From assembly GCA_900544285.1 (NCBI GenBank), contig UQUT01000006.1, positions 29,043 to 93,042 of the forward strand: a stretch of DNA of 64,000 bases. The letters run 5' to 3'. Source of the stretch: an uncultured Eubacterium sp. GTDB taxonomy: Bacteria > Bacillota > Clostridia > Oscillospirales > CAG-272. Shown piece by piece: positions 50,247 through 59,836 of this stretch; the stretch's first letter is position 1, and every line of letters begins with the position of its first letter. The translations under genes and the position numbers were made by a program. The notes under the pieces were generated by a model. It did not search any database. It saw only the letters and a list, made by a program, of their open reading frames with translations, and had not been told where the DNA came from.

Positions 50247-51233
50247 TCATGGCTTGACGGACTCCGAAAAGATGAAGGCAAAATATTTTGCGGTGTTTTC
50301 GGCAGAGGAATATGTATTCGCACAGGAGCCGATTTCAAGAGTTATGACGGTTGGCGCAAGCTGCTGACAAATGAGTGCATCGTCCGTTTCGATGGGCATT
50401 ATGAGCGAAGGAAAGCGCTCGGAGATGACATCAAACAACGCGTTTACAGTCGGGAGAGATTCTGAGGGCTTGCCGTCGACAGTGCCGACGGTAAAGCTCA
50501 TCTGCGCATAGATATCACCATCCTTTTCCGTAATGGGGCAAAGGAGGTTATCGTTGCTGTCGGAGATGACTCCGCGGTGAAGGTCGATTATATAGACGAT
50601 ATCCGGATGAGTTTTGAGATAATCCTCGATTTTCTCCTGCGCCGCCGCATATGACCCCTTTGCCGAGGTTATGCCGGTGTCAAGATATTCCGCTCCGACG
50701 CCGAGAGAAAGAAGGGAAACCGTCAGCTCTCTTGCGAGCGCGTCGACAGTTGCCTCGCCGCCTATGGGATAAAAATCGTCGCCGTATGAAAGAAGATTGC
50801 TTTCCGAATAGCTTTCATAGGGATGAGTGCAGACGATAAGCACGGAAATTTTGTTTTCCGTCACCTTTTGCAGAAACGATGAATCATGACTGATATCCCC
50901 GTCCGATGAAAAACGCCTGCCCTGCTTTTCGGCGGAAAGGTCTGCGGGGATGACGCCTTTTTTCCCCTCCGGAACGGCGGAGGGATCGTAATCATAAATA
51001 TTTTCTTTTTGTGACGGAGAGGTCGTCGTTTCGGGGGCGGAGGTTGTTGTCTCCGCGCTTTTTCCGAAAAGCCCGCTGAGAAAACCACCGGAGGATTTTA
51101 TAAGCGTGATACATATCGCGGCAATAATACCGATTATGGCGATGAGAAAAATTATTTTCTGTGCGCCTGTTCGTTTGCGTTCTTTTATATAAGGAATGAG
51201 CTCGCTGCTTTCGGGTGTGGGATTTCCGTTCAT
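50247..51233 (-). CDS. spoIIP: Stage II sporulation protein P (SpoIIP)
   Basis: A 328-residue protein with an N-terminal membrane helix (about 26-46), a Thr/Ser linker and a SpoIIP amidase domain. Zinc-ligand and catalytic motifs are VLIVCTHPYESYSESN, GGEATVDALARE, YIIDLHRGVI and the C-terminal LEIGSCANTYSSAE. SpoIIP is an amidase and endopeptidase that digests septal peptidoglycan during engulfment, working with SpoIID and SpoIIM. It follows gpr, the conserved clostridial and Bacillus order, with a 61-bp gap. Confidence 0.9.
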   Translation of the reverse strand: MNGNPTPESSELIPYIKERKRTGAQKIIFLIAIIGIIAAICITLIKSSGGFLSGLFGKSAETTTSAPETTTSPSQKENIYDYDPSAVPEGKKGVIPADLSAEKQGRRFSSDGDISHDSSFLQKVTENKISVLIVCTHPYESYSESNLLSYGDDFYPIGGEATVDALARELTVSLLSLGVGAEYLDTGITSAKGSYAAAQEKIEDYLKTHPDIVYIIDLHRGVISDSNDNLLCPITEKDGDIYAQMSFTVGTVDGKPSESLPTVNALFDVISERFPSLIMPIETDDALICQQLAPTVITLEIGSCANTYSSAENTAKYFAFIFSESVKP

Positions 51234-51294
51234 TTTTCAAAACCTCGCTTTATATATTTTCATACAAATATATACGGCGCGGAAAAGCGGTTTA

Positions 51295-52173
51295 TTACAT
51301 CATCAGCATTTCTTCATATGACAAATTTCCCTGAAAAGCGCGATTGACGGCACAACCGATAAGAGTTCCGAGATTTTTTGAAATTACGTCGATTTCCTTC
51401 GGAGAAACGAAGAAAACATCGCCTTTTTCCCCTTCGTCGCCGGCGAGTACCGCGCTTGCAATGACGGTCGGCGTGCCGACGGAAAAAACGGGTATGCCGA
51501 CTGTCGCAAGGCTGATTTCCTTATGCGCTCCGCCGATACCGCTGCCGGGGGAGATGCCGGTCGTGCTTATCTGAACCGTTCTTGCGAGACGTTCGCGACT
51601 TTTTGCGGCGAGTGCGTCCGCAACGATTATCATATCCGGCTTTTCCGCGGCGGCGACCGCTTTTATTATGTCGCAGGCTTCGATACCCGTTTGCGCGGCA
51701 ACCCCGGGGGAAACGGAGCAGACGTCGAAAAGCGAAGCCCCCTCAAAAACAGCGGGATTTGATGCTTTTATGTGCCGCGTGGCAATTACGCGGTCAAATG
51801 CGAGCGGACCTACGGCGTCCGCCGAGAGAAGTCTGTTGCCGAGACCGCAGAAGAGCAGGCTTTCCGGTTTTTCGGGGAGCGAGTCGAGCAGCAGCTTTAT
51901 CTCATCCGCAATGACGTTTGCCGTTTTTTCAAGGGCGGAAAAGTCCATGTCGCGCGCCGTCGGGAAGGAGACCGTCACATATTTGCCGACGGGCTTTCCG
52001 ATGATCGCCGCGCCGATTTCGTTTTCAATTTCTATCTCTGAAACGGTTATTCCGTCGCCTGCGTCCTTTTCCGTCCCGATGATACCGTCCGGCTTGCCTT
52101 TGTTTTCGCTTGCATAGGCTTTTTCCGCCTCGCCATACAGCTCAGCGGCGAGATCTGTCCTGATTTTCTCCAT
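51295..52173 (-). CDS. gpr: GPR endopeptidase (spore germination protease)
   Basis: A 292-residue protease that degrades small acid-soluble spore proteins at germination. The N-terminus contains the propeptide region IRTDLAAELYGE; the core has CGLGNRLLSADAVGPLA, VCSVSPGVAAQTGIE, IVADALAA and TTGISPGSGIGG. The protein is shorter than Bacillus GPR (about 370) but near clostridial lengths. Upstream on the minus strand lies a possible forespore promoter (52219-52248). It is first in gpr-spoIIP. Confidence 0.92.
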   Translation of the reverse strand: MEKIRTDLAAELYGEAEKAYASENKGKPDGIIGTEKDAGDGITVSEIEIENEIGAAIIGKPVGKYVTVSFPTARDMDFSALEKTANVIADEIKLLLDSLPEKPESLLFCGLGNRLLSADAVGPLAFDRVIATRHIKASNPAVFEGASLFDVCSVSPGVAAQTGIEACDIIKAVAAAEKPDMIIVADALAAKSRERLARTVQISTTGISPGSGIGGAHKEISLATVGIPVFSVGTPTVIASAVLAGDEGEKGDVFFVSPKEIDVISKNLGTLIGCAVNRAFQGNLSYEEMLMM

Positions 52174-52218
52174 AAAGTTTCTCCGTTTTTTTGTTTTAGT
52201 TTTTCATTTTCGGCACGG

Positions 52219-52248
52219 TTTTATGTGCGGTGGGAATTTTTTTATGAA
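52219..52248 (-). promoter_or_regulatory. Possible forespore (sigma-G/F) promoter of gpr
   Basis: Minus strand TTCATA (52248-52243), 17-bp spacer, CATAAAA (52225-52219); a partial match to sigma-G consensus TGAATA/CATAMTA. gpr is sigma-F/G controlled in Bacillus. Confidence 0.3.
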
Positions 52249-52280
52249 CTTATAAATATCCTTACCGTGGAGGAATGCTT

Positions 52281-52727
52281 ATGAAAAAAATAATATGTTT
52301 TGTTTTGGTAATTTCAGTTTTAATGCTTTCCGCCTGCGGCGGCGTCGACAACAGCTCTGCCGGTGAGCAAATGAAAATAATAATAAATGAATTTTCGCTT
52401 TCGGAGAGAGGTGTGCTGTATCTGCGCGGCGAAGAAGGAGAAAGAGAGCTTACGGATGAGCTTTTGTCGCGCCTTTTTGCGGACGGAGGAAACATTGCGG
52501 CTTTTGAAAATGTCAGGACCTGTGCCGTGTTCCTTTTCCGCAACTTTTACGGCGGTGAGATTGATATAATCGAGCTTTGCGACGTTTCTCACAAGCCCGA
52601 AATGCTTTCGATAATGAAAAGGCGGGCAAATAAAAAATCGGAAGCAGTCGTTTTTTCAAAAGGGCGGTATGTTTTTCTCGTTTGCTCTGAAAATGCTGAG
52701 GAGATTGCAAGAGCGCTGGGGAAGTGA
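52281..52727 (+). CDS. DUF4358-like lipoprotein
   Basis: A 148-residue lipoprotein: signal peptide with lipobox LSAC (about C19), then a small alpha/beta domain. The pattern near the end (DIIELCDVSHKPEMLSIMKR, AVVFSKGRYVFLVCSENAEE) resembles the DUF4358 family, small exported proteins of Clostridia without known function. The second ATG (52281) is chosen because GGAGG lies 7 bases before it. No terminator was found, and the 280 bp downstream contain only the terminator of the next minus-strand gene. Confidence 0.72.
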   Translation: MKKIICFVLVISVLMLSACGGVDNSSAGEQMKIIINEFSLSERGVLYLRGEEGERELTDELLSRLFADGGNIAAFENVRTCAVFLFRNFYGGEIDIIELCDVSHKPEMLSIMKRRANKKSEAVVFSKGRYVFLVCSENAEEIARALGK

Positions 52728-52968
52728 CGGTGAGCCTAAGGGAAAAAGAAGCGGAAAAAAGTGAGGATGTGCGCTTGCGACAGAGTCGGGTGAGAGAGCT
52801 TTCCGGCTCCTTTTGTGTGTTTTCGCCATCTTCCTACGTTATCTGCACCCCGCGAGAGGAGCAAAAGCTCTTGCCTTCCCTTCCCGTCCCCGCATGAACA
52901 AAAACCCCTGCGCAACATAATAACTCAGCGCCGCAGGCGTTCTTCTCTTCAATCTTATCTCTTAACTC

Positions 52969-52998
52969 AAAAAAGCCGCCCCGAAGGACGGCTTTTTT
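52969..52998. terminator. Terminator between the DUF4358 gene and the phosphohexomutase gene
   Basis: AAAAAAGCCG and CGGCTTTTTT flank a CCCCGAAGGA loop with GC pairing; it is near the stop of the minus-strand mutase at 53007. Confidence 0.85.
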
Positions 52999-53006
52999 AC
53001 GATATT

Positions 53007-54440
53007 TTACATAGCGTCAACGTCGTTATCCCACTTATCCGATATTTCCGGATAAGCGCGGGTATATGATTTGAAGATTTCGCGTATCGCGAGCATATTT
53101 TCCTTTGTGTCCGCCTCAAAAATGAGGACGAGTTCGGGAAGGTTCGAGGACGCGCGGATAAGTCCCCAGCCGTGCTCAAACTTTACTCTTGCGCCGTTTA
53201 TATCGCAAACCTTTCCGGGATATGCGGCTTTGAGTTTTTTTGTTATCTCGTCAACGATGCCGTATTTTACGGCGTCGCCGCAATGAGCCTTGATTTCGGG
53301 CGATGTAACGTAATGCGGGAACGCTTCGACGATTTCCGAAACGGTTTCGTCCTGATGAGAGAGATATTCAACGAGCTTTGCCGCAACAAACGATGCGTCG
53401 TCAAAGCCGTACCATTCGTCTCCCGCGACGAAAATATGTCCGCTTCTTTCACCTGCAAGCTCTGCGCCGGTTTCGTGGAGCTTGGACTTTATATATGAGT
53501 GTCCGGTTTTCCACATGAGCGGCTTGCCGCCGTATTTTTCAATTACATCGATGAGCGTCTGCGAGCATTTTACGTCGAAAACGACCGTCGCGCCGGGCTT
53601 CTTTTCGAGAAGCTGCTTTGCGAGGAGCGCAAGGAGAGTATCGCTCCATATATTTTCGCCCTTTTCGTCGATAACGCCGATTCTGTCTCCGTCGCCGTCA
53701 AATGAAAGCCCGATGTCCGCATGGATATACGGGTGAAGCACCATTTCGCGCAGTCTTGCCCTGCCCTTAAGGTCGGAGGGGTTCGGGAAATAATGCGGAT
53801 AGCTTGTATCGGGGTCGCAGTTGAGCTGGAAGGTTGTGCAGCCGAGTCGCTGGAAAATTTCATAAACGAAAAGTCCCGCTCCGCCGTTTGCCGCGTCAAG
53901 GACGACGCGCAGCTTCTTTTTTCCCATATGAATACGGGAAACGATGGCGTCGATATAAGCGTCGCGCACGTCGACTTCTTCATATTTACCCGCTTCGCAC
54001 TGCGTGTCGGGCGTATCAAGCAGAGAGTATACTTCTCTTATATCGTCCGGCTCAAGAGTTTTTGAATAACCGCATGCGAGCTTGAATCCCGACCATCCGT
54101 CCGGATTGTGGCTCGCCGTTATCATAACGAGTCCTTCGCATTTGAGATAATACTGCGCAAAATATGCGGCGGGGGAAAGCGTCAGTCCTATAAAGAAAAC
54201 ATCAATTCCCTCTTCTCTCAGCGCTCTGACAGCCGCCTCCGCAAATGCGGGAGAGCATGAGCGGTTGTCATAACCGACAACTGCCCGAAGCATATTTCTG
54301 CGGCGCAGATATTTTGAATAAGCCTTTACTATTTTATATACGTTTGCCGGACAGAGCTGGTCGTCCGAAACCTGCCCGCGTATGTCGTATTCTCTGAACA
54401 TACTGCGAAAGCCTTCTGTGTATTTTGTATCTGTGATCAT
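53007..54440 (-). CDS. Phosphomannomutase/phosphoglucomutase
   Basis: A 477-residue alpha-D-phosphohexomutase. Family motifs in order are the start FREYDIRGQ, the phosphoserine loop VMITASHNPDGWSGFKL, the metal loop SFDGDGDRIGV, and GERSGHIFVAGDEWYGFDDA for sugar binding. It interconverts hexose 1- and 6-phosphates of glucose or mannose to supply nucleotide sugars. Length matches ManB/AlgC-type enzymes. Its neighbours (yebC, argS) give no pathway clue. Confidence 0.9.
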   Translation of the reverse strand: MITDTKYTEGFRSMFREYDIRGQVSDDQLCPANVYKIVKAYSKYLRRRNMLRAVVGYDNRSCSPAFAEAAVRALREEGIDVFFIGLTLSPAAYFAQYYLKCEGLVMITASHNPDGWSGFKLACGYSKTLEPDDIREVYSLLDTPDTQCEAGKYEEVDVRDAYIDAIVSRIHMGKKKLRVVLDAANGGAGLFVYEIFQRLGCTTFQLNCDPDTSYPHYFPNPSDLKGRARLREMVLHPYIHADIGLSFDGDGDRIGVIDEKGENIWSDTLLALLAKQLLEKKPGATVVFDVKCSQTLIDVIEKYGGKPLMWKTGHSYIKSKLHETGAELAGERSGHIFVAGDEWYGFDDASFVAAKLVEYLSHQDETVSEIVEAFPHYVTSPEIKAHCGDAVKYGIVDEITKKLKAAYPGKVCDINGARVKFEHGWGLIRASSNLPELVLIFEADTKENMLAIREIFKSYTRAYPEISDKWDNDVDAM

Positions 54441-54501
54441 TGGGTTTACCCTTCCTCCGCCACCCTGGCGGCGATTTTATATGTCCTTTGCTATTATTAT
54501 A

Positions 54502-55242
54502 TTATTGTTCGTCCCAGTTGTGCCAGATGTTGACGATATCCTCGTCCTCTTCAAGGTGTTCGAGGAGAAGCTCCATATGTTTTATGTCGTCTTCGTTTGT
54601 CAGCGTTACGTATGTTGAAGGAACCTTTTCGATCTCTGCGGAAACGAACGTATAGCCCTTCGCTTCAAGATCCGTCTTGACAGCGTCAAAATCGTCGGGC
54701 TCTGTCGTTATCTCATAGATGTCGCCGTCCTCGGAGAAGTCCTCCGCGCCTGCTTCGAGCGCGTCCTCCATCAGCTTGTCGCCGTCAACAACCTTGTCGC
54801 CGTATTCATCGACAGCGGAAACGTCAAGCACGCCCTTCGACGCAAACATAAATCCGACGCAACCGCTCTGACCGAGATTGCCGCCGAACTTGTCAAAATA
54901 GTGGCGGACGTTGCCCGCCGTGCGGTTTTTGGAGTCGGTCGCCGTTTCGACGATAACGGCAACTCCGCACGGACCGTAGCCCTCATAAACGATTTCCTCG
55001 TATGTTACGGCGTCGCTTCCCGAAGCCTTCTTTATCGTGCGTTCGATATTGTCGTTCGGGACGTTGAGCGATTTCGCCTTTGATATAAGGTCGCGGAGTT
55101 TTGTGTTCGATACGGGATCTGCGCCCGCCTCTTTTACCGCGATTGCAATCTCCTTGCCGATCTTTGTAAAGACCTTCGCTCTCTGGGCGTCGGTCTTTTC
55201 CTTCTTATGCATTATATTTTTCCATTTGCTGTGACCTGACAT
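54502..55242 (-). CDS. yebC: YebC/PmpR-family regulator
   Basis: A 246-residue protein with the YebC signature start MSGHSKWKNIMHKKEKTD and GGNLGQSGCVGFMF (about 115-130). YebC was seen as a DNA-binding regulator; more recent work on paralogues (YeeI/YebC2) points to translation of proline-rich stretches. Length is standard. AAAAGGAGAAAAATACA precedes the ATG. It lies 22 bp after argS, which suggests one transcript, a natural link for a translation factor. Confidence 0.93.
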   Translation of the reverse strand: MSGHSKWKNIMHKKEKTDAQRAKVFTKIGKEIAIAVKEAGADPVSNTKLRDLISKAKSLNVPNDNIERTIKKASGSDAVTYEEIVYEGYGPCGVAVIVETATDSKNRTAGNVRHYFDKFGGNLGQSGCVGFMFASKGVLDVSAVDEYGDKVVDGDKLMEDALEAGAEDFSEDGDIYEITTEPDDFDAVKTDLEAKGYTFVSAEIEKVPSTYVTLTNEDDIKHMELLLEHLEEDEDIVNIWHNWDEQ

Positions 55243-55263
55243 TGTATTTTTCTCCTTTTAAGG

Positions 55264-56952
55264 TTAAATTTTTTCCGGTGTTTTGAGGCAGATGAGCGGG
55301 AGCGCATTGCCGAGGACGTAATTTGTTGCCTGTGTGAGCGCAACTCTTGATTTTCTCGCCGTTTCGTCGTCGGCGGAAAGGATGGGACAGTCGTGATAGA
55401 AACGGTTGAACGCCGTGCAGACGTCAAGAATGTATCTTGTGACGTCCGACGGCTCGTAATCCGCAACGGCAGAGAGAACCGCCTCGCCGAACTGCGAAAG
55501 CACCTTGCAGAGCGCAGATTCTGCCGGCTCGGTTATTCTGATACCGTCAACTGTGACCTCGCCCGCCTTTTCGAGTATCGAGCAGGTGCGCGCATATGTG
55601 TATTGCGCATAGGGACCCGTGTTCCCGTCAAAGGAGAGCGCGTCCTCCATAACGAAGTTGACGTCCTTTATTCTGTTGTTGAGCAGGTAATGGAATATTA
55701 CCGCGCCTATGCCGACAGCCTCCGCCGTCTGCTCTTTGTTTTCAAGCGACGGATTTTTCTCGTTTATGACGTCCGTCACCTTGTCCACGGCTGCCGAAAG
55801 CAGGTCGCGGATGAGAATTACGTTGCCCGTTCTCGTCGCGAGCTTTGCGCCGTCAATGCTGACCATTCCGTAAGGCACGTGAACGAGCTTATCCGCAAAG
55901 TCGTAGCCCATAAGCTCAACAACCTTGAACCACTGCTTGAAATGCAGGCACTGCTGATAAGCCGTGACGTAAATGCACTTGTCAAAATGATACGTCCTGT
56001 CTCTGTAAACGGCGGCGGCTATGTCACGCGTCGGATAAAGGGTCGAGCCGTCCGATTTGAGAATGAGGCAGGGAGGCATATTGTATTCGGAGAGATCGAC
56101 AATCGACGCTCCGTTGTCTATTTTCAGAAGTCCCTTTTCTCTGAGAAGGTCGACCTGCTCCTGCATTTTGTCCGTATAGAACGATTCGCCGGCGTAGCTG
56201 TCGAAATCAATTCCGAGGCGTTTGTAAGTCTTGTTACATTCGTCAAGCGAAATTTTGACAAACCATTTCCAGAGCTCCGTGTTTTCGGGGTCACCTTCCT
56301 CCAGCTTTGCAAATTCCGCGCGGGCGCGATCGTTGAGAGAGGGGTCTTTTTCGGCTTCCTCGTGGAATTTTACATAAAGACGGACAAGCTCGTCAACTCC
56401 GAGCTTTTCGACGGTCTCTCTGTCGCCCCAGAGCTTATATGCCGTTATTTGCTTGCCGAACTGCGTTCCCCAGTCGCCGAGGTGGTTTATGCCGACGCAT
56501 TTATAGCCGCAGAATTCGTGCAGCTTTTTCAGCGAATGACCGATGACTGTCGATGCAAAGTGACCGATATGGAAGGGCTTGCAAATGTTCGGCGCGGAAT
56601 AGTCCAGAACAACGGTCTTTCCCGCTCCCATAGTGCTTTTGCCGTATTCCCCTTTTTCGGAAAGAATTTCGGGGATGAGTCTCTCCGCATAATAATTCGG
56701 GGAAACATAAAAATTGAGATAACCGCCAACGGAATCAATTCTGCCGATTTCGGGCAGAGCGAGCTTCTCTTTAAGCTCGGAAGCTATCATAACCGGGCTT
56801 TTGTGCAGAACCTTGCTCAGCTTGAAGCACGGAAGCGCAACGTCGCCCATCGCGCTGTCGGGCGGGTATTCGAGCATCGACTCAATATCTGAGGCGGAGA
56901 GCCCTTCGGCTTCGGCAACGGCGGCGGAAATCAGTTTCTTTATTTCTGTCAT
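55264..56952 (-). CDS. argS: Arginine-tRNA ligase
   Basis: A 562-residue class-I synthetase charging tRNA-Arg. The HIGH motif is FHIGHFAST within APNICKPFHIGHF (about 118-130), with the ArgS-type KLATRTGNVI in place of KMSKS, and the DALRM-like anticodon-binding C-terminal domain (TGPYAQYTYARTCSI onward). Length is normal. A consensus promoter lies at 57014-57042; yebC follows after 22 bp. Confidence 0.96.
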   Translation of the reverse strand: MTEIKKLISAAVAEAEGLSASDIESMLEYPPDSAMGDVALPCFKLSKVLHKSPVMIASELKEKLALPEIGRIDSVGGYLNFYVSPNYYAERLIPEILSEKGEYGKSTMGAGKTVVLDYSAPNICKPFHIGHFASTVIGHSLKKLHEFCGYKCVGINHLGDWGTQFGKQITAYKLWGDRETVEKLGVDELVRLYVKFHEEAEKDPSLNDRARAEFAKLEEGDPENTELWKWFVKISLDECNKTYKRLGIDFDSYAGESFYTDKMQEQVDLLREKGLLKIDNGASIVDLSEYNMPPCLILKSDGSTLYPTRDIAAAVYRDRTYHFDKCIYVTAYQQCLHFKQWFKVVELMGYDFADKLVHVPYGMVSIDGAKLATRTGNVILIRDLLSAAVDKVTDVINEKNPSLENKEQTAEAVGIGAVIFHYLLNNRIKDVNFVMEDALSFDGNTGPYAQYTYARTCSILEKAGEVTVDGIRITEPAESALCKVLSQFGEAVLSAVADYEPSDVTRYILDVCTAFNRFYHDCPILSADDETARKSRVALTQATNYVLGNALPLICLKTPEKI

Positions 56953-57013
56953 AACTCGTTTTCCTTAAATATTTTTCGGTTAACAACAGCTAACCCATTT
57001 TATCATAACTTAT

Positions 57014-57042
57014 ATTATACTATCTTTTTCCCTCTCTTGCAA
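57014..57042 (-). promoter_or_regulatory. Sigma-A promoter of argS-yebC
   Basis: Minus strand: TTGCAA (57042-57037), 17-bp spacer, TATAAT (57019-57014). Confidence 0.7.
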
Positions 57043-57297
57043 CAGGAAATTGAATGAAAAATGTAAAAAAACGAAAGTTTTTTCGCATATTTTTTGTAAT
57101 TTTCCTTCTCCGCGCCGTCGTGGATAAAATTTCGGCTTTCTCTCCGAAAAGCGCTGATGTGTGCCGCCGCATATCGAAAGACTGTGTCCGGACGTTTTTG
57201 CAGAGCAATAACGGCGGTTTTATTTGTGAACATCACACAATGCAGACGGCTTAAAATCGGTAATTTGCATAAATCTTTTTAATTGCAAAAAATAAAT

Positions 57298-57326
57298 TTG
57301 ATTTATTGTATTTTTGATGGTATAAT
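57298..57326 (+). promoter_or_regulatory. Sigma-A promoter of the OppA-type lipoprotein gene
   Basis: TTGATT (57298-57303), 17-bp spacer ending TGG, TATAAT (57321-57326). The stretch 57043-57297 between the two divergent promoters shows no gene with a ribosome binding site. Confidence 0.78.
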
Positions 57327-57402
57327 GTATAAGTACATTTATAGACTGGTTTTTCATCGGTTTATACTTATAATTCTCAATCGGTTCGGAGGAAACTGAA
57401 AA

Positions 57403-59223
57403 ATGAAAAAGCTCATTTCTGCGCTTCTCGCCCTCACGATGCTTTTGGCGGTGTTTGCGGGTTGCACAAAAATAAAAGACCCCGATAAATACGGCGCGGT
57501 GCTCGATATGTATCTCGGCACAAAGCCGATAAACCTTGACCCCGCAACAGCTTATACGGACGAGTCGCTCGTGCGCGTTCTCAATCTTCTCTTTGAAGGT
57601 CTTATGAGAATAAACGAAAAGGGCAAGCTCGAAAAGGCGCTCGCAAAGAAATACGAATTCTATACGGACAACAAGACAGGCGAGAAGGTGCTCAAGATAT
57701 GGCTCAACACGACATACTGGAGCGACAGCTCTCTCGTTCAGTCACATGACGTTGTCTATGCATGGAAGCGTATTCTCGACCCTGCATTCTCCTCCGAGGC
57801 GGCTGTAATGCTTTATCCGATAAAGGGCGCAAGACAGGCAAAGCTCGGCGAGATAGGTATCGACGATATCGGTCTCTACGCTGTATCAAAAAACATTCTC
57901 GAGGTAAGATTTGAGGAAGGCGCGGACACTAACGAATTCCTTTATAATCTTGCAAGTCCCGCTCTCGTTCCTCTTCGTGAGAACAAGATTTCCCTCTATC
58001 AGGATACATGGTCTCGTTCGTCGACAGACCTTTCGACAAACGGTCCGTTCAGAGCAAGAAAGTTCACGGGCGATGAGGGCGAAACCCTTCTCCTTGAACG
58101 TTCCAAATATTATTACAGAAACAACAACCTCAGCTCCGAGGCACTGGACAAGAGCGTAACTCCTTACAGAATCTATGTTCACTTCTCCGACCCGCTCGAC
58201 CTCAATATCATTTCGTCAAAGGACGAGGAAGCGGTTGACGTTGTAACAAGATACAGAAACGAAGAATATTTCTTCGTCTCGGGTCTGACGGGAAGCGTCG
58301 CAGCCGACTTCGGAAAGACAAAGACAACGGAGCTCGCGTCCACATATTCCTTCTATTTCAACACGTCAAACAAGGCTCTTTCAAATCAGACAGTCCGTTA
58401 TGCGCTTTCAATCGCGCTTGACAGAAACGCCATTGCAGAAGCTGTCGGCGGCGGTGTCAAAGCCGCAACAGGCCTTGTTCCTTCCAAGATATTTGATACG
58501 AAGAAGGGCACGTCGTTCCGTAAAAACGGCGGAAATATTCTCTCTTCTTCCGCTTCGATAGACGAAGCAAAGGCAATTCTTGACGAGGCAGGCATCAATC
58601 CCGCAACATATGACGAGCTCTACCTCTATTACCTCATGGACTATACAAACGACAGTTATCAGTCCGCTCAGATGGGTTATATGAGCAAGGAAAAGACCAT
58701 CGCAACCTATGCAAAAGACGCATGGGAAGCACTCGGCTTCTCCGTTGTCATAAAGGGCGTCAACGCAACGGAATACGAACAGGTTTATAAGTCCGGCGAT
58801 TATGACGTTCTCGGTCTTGACGTTCAGGCACTCTCCGCATATTCCTTTGCAATGCTCGCTCCCTTCGCAAAATCGTTCTCCGGCAAGGTAAGACTTGTGG
58901 ACTCGACAAGCGAGGATTTTGACGAATCGAAGGGCGTTGAAAGATATTACGCAAATGAAACGCACATAACAGGATATTATAACGAAGAATATGACGCGCT
59001 TATCGAAAAAGCGTTTGCGGCAGCAACCCAGAAGGAAAAAGCGGCGCTGCTTCACCAGGCAGAAAAGCTCCTCCTTGAGGACGCTCCCGTTGTTCCCGTT
59101 CTCTTCAATTCGGACTGCTACGTTGCTTCAAACAAGCTCTCCGGCTTTGATACGGACTTCTTCGGCTCCAAGTCATTTACAAAGACTGCACTTAAAAATT
59201 ATCTGAATTATCTCCACGACTGA
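57403..59223 (+). CDS. Oligopeptide-binding lipoprotein (SBP family 5, OppA-like)
   Basis: A 606-residue lipoprotein: signal peptide with lipobox VFAGC (C21), then a family-5 solute-binding domain with the typical YLGTKPINLDPATAYTDES start, VLNLLFEGLMRIN and YAWKRILDP. It would deliver peptides, or possibly nickel or other ligands, to an Opp/Dpp ABC importer; no permease or ATPase gene is adjacent. C- and T-ending codons dominate, as in highly expressed genes of the window. CGGAGGAAACTGAAA gives a strong site. A terminator at 59232 ends the unit. Confidence 0.88.
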   Translation: MKKLISALLALTMLLAVFAGCTKIKDPDKYGAVLDMYLGTKPINLDPATAYTDESLVRVLNLLFEGLMRINEKGKLEKALAKKYEFYTDNKTGEKVLKIWLNTTYWSDSSLVQSHDVVYAWKRILDPAFSSEAAVMLYPIKGARQAKLGEIGIDDIGLYAVSKNILEVRFEEGADTNEFLYNLASPALVPLRENKISLYQDTWSRSSTDLSTNGPFRARKFTGDEGETLLLERSKYYYRNNNLSSEALDKSVTPYRIYVHFSDPLDLNIISSKDEEAVDVVTRYRNEEYFFVSGLTGSVAADFGKTKTTELASTYSFYFNTSNKALSNQTVRYALSIALDRNAIAEAVGGGVKAATGLVPSKIFDTKKGTSFRKNGGNILSSSASIDEAKAILDEAGINPATYDELYLYYLMDYTNDSYQSAQMGYMSKEKTIATYAKDAWEALGFSVVIKGVNATEYEQVYKSGDYDVLGLDVQALSAYSFAMLAPFAKSFSGKVRLVDSTSEDFDESKGVERYYANETHITGYYNEEYDALIEKAFAAATQKEKAALLHQAEKLLLEDAPVVPVLFNSDCYVASNKLSGFDTDFFGSKSFTKTALKNYLNYLHD

Positions 59224-59231
59224 TAATATTT

Positions 59232-59266
59232 CAAGCGGCGACCCCGAAAAGGTCGCCGCTTGTTTT
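59232..59266 (+). terminator. Terminator of the OppA-type gene
   Basis: CAAGCGGCGACC...GGTCGCCGCTTG, a perfect 12-bp stem followed by TTTT. Confidence 0.88.
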
Positions 59267-59280
59267 AAGAAAGGATTTTT

Positions 59281-59820
59281 ATGATATACTTAATGCGTCA
59301 CGGCAAAGATGACGAAACCCGTTTCGGCGGCTGGAGCGTCTATGGACTCACGGATGAAGGCAAAGCACAAGCCGAAAGGGCGGCGGAAAGTCTTGTCGGC
59401 AATGGCATATCGCATGTTTTTTCAAGCGACCTTGCACGCGCAAGGGAAACGGCGGAAATCGCCGGAAAACGGCTTTCGCTTTCGGTGTACCTTCTTCCGG
59501 AATTCCGCGAAGTCAACAACGGCGTGCTCGCCGGTATGCCGAAAACGGAAGCCGCGGAAAAATATCCGGGACTCTGGTTTGCATCGCTCGACTTTGACGA
59601 GCCATACCCGAGCGGCGAAAGTCCTGCGACTTTTTATAAAAGAATACGTCTTGCGTGGACAAATTTCAAAATTGTTGCCTCAGAGAACAAAATGACTCCT
59701 CTTCTTGTCACTCACGGAGGAGTGATAAACGCCATTCTCTGCATAGAAAACGGCGCGGAGTTCACAAACAAATCCCTTACATACAGAATCCCGCACGCAG
59801 GGATAGTCGAAATAAGATAA
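59281..59820 (+). CDS. Histidine phosphatase family protein
   Basis: A 179-residue phosphatase of the phosphoglycerate-mutase-like superfamily. The phosphohistidine motif is LMRHGKDDE; SSDLARARETAE, the acidic EFREVNNGVLAG and the second histidine VTHGGVINAI complete the site. It probably dephosphorylates a small metabolite such as adenosylcobalamin precursor or a sugar phosphate; the substrate is unknown. AAGAAAGGATTTTT precedes the ATG. It lies 16 bp before the S41-like gene, so they are probably cotranscribed. Confidence 0.9.
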   Translation: MIYLMRHGKDDETRFGGWSVYGLTDEGKAQAERAAESLVGNGISHVFSSDLARARETAEIAGKRLSLSVYLLPEFREVNNGVLAGMPKTEAAEKYPGLWFASLDFDEPYPSGESPATFYKRIRLAWTNFKIVASENKMTPLLVTHGGVINAILCIENGAEFTNKSLTYRIPHAGIVEIR

Positions 59821-59836
59821 CGGAGGAAATTTTCAT

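Noticed and set aside
52728..52968. A structured RNA between the DUF4358 lipoprotein and the mutase terminator
   Set aside because: Some short GC-rich inverted segments occur, but no promoter, terminator or known RNA signature supports a gene.
55393..56892. A 499-codon open frame on the plus strand
   Set aside because: It lies wholly opposite argS, whose motifs are unambiguous; the composition is typical of an antisense shadow.
57054..57254. A 66-codon frame upstream of the OppA-type gene
   Set aside because: It has no ribosome binding site, shows no recognisable family and overlaps no promoter; it is probably chance.
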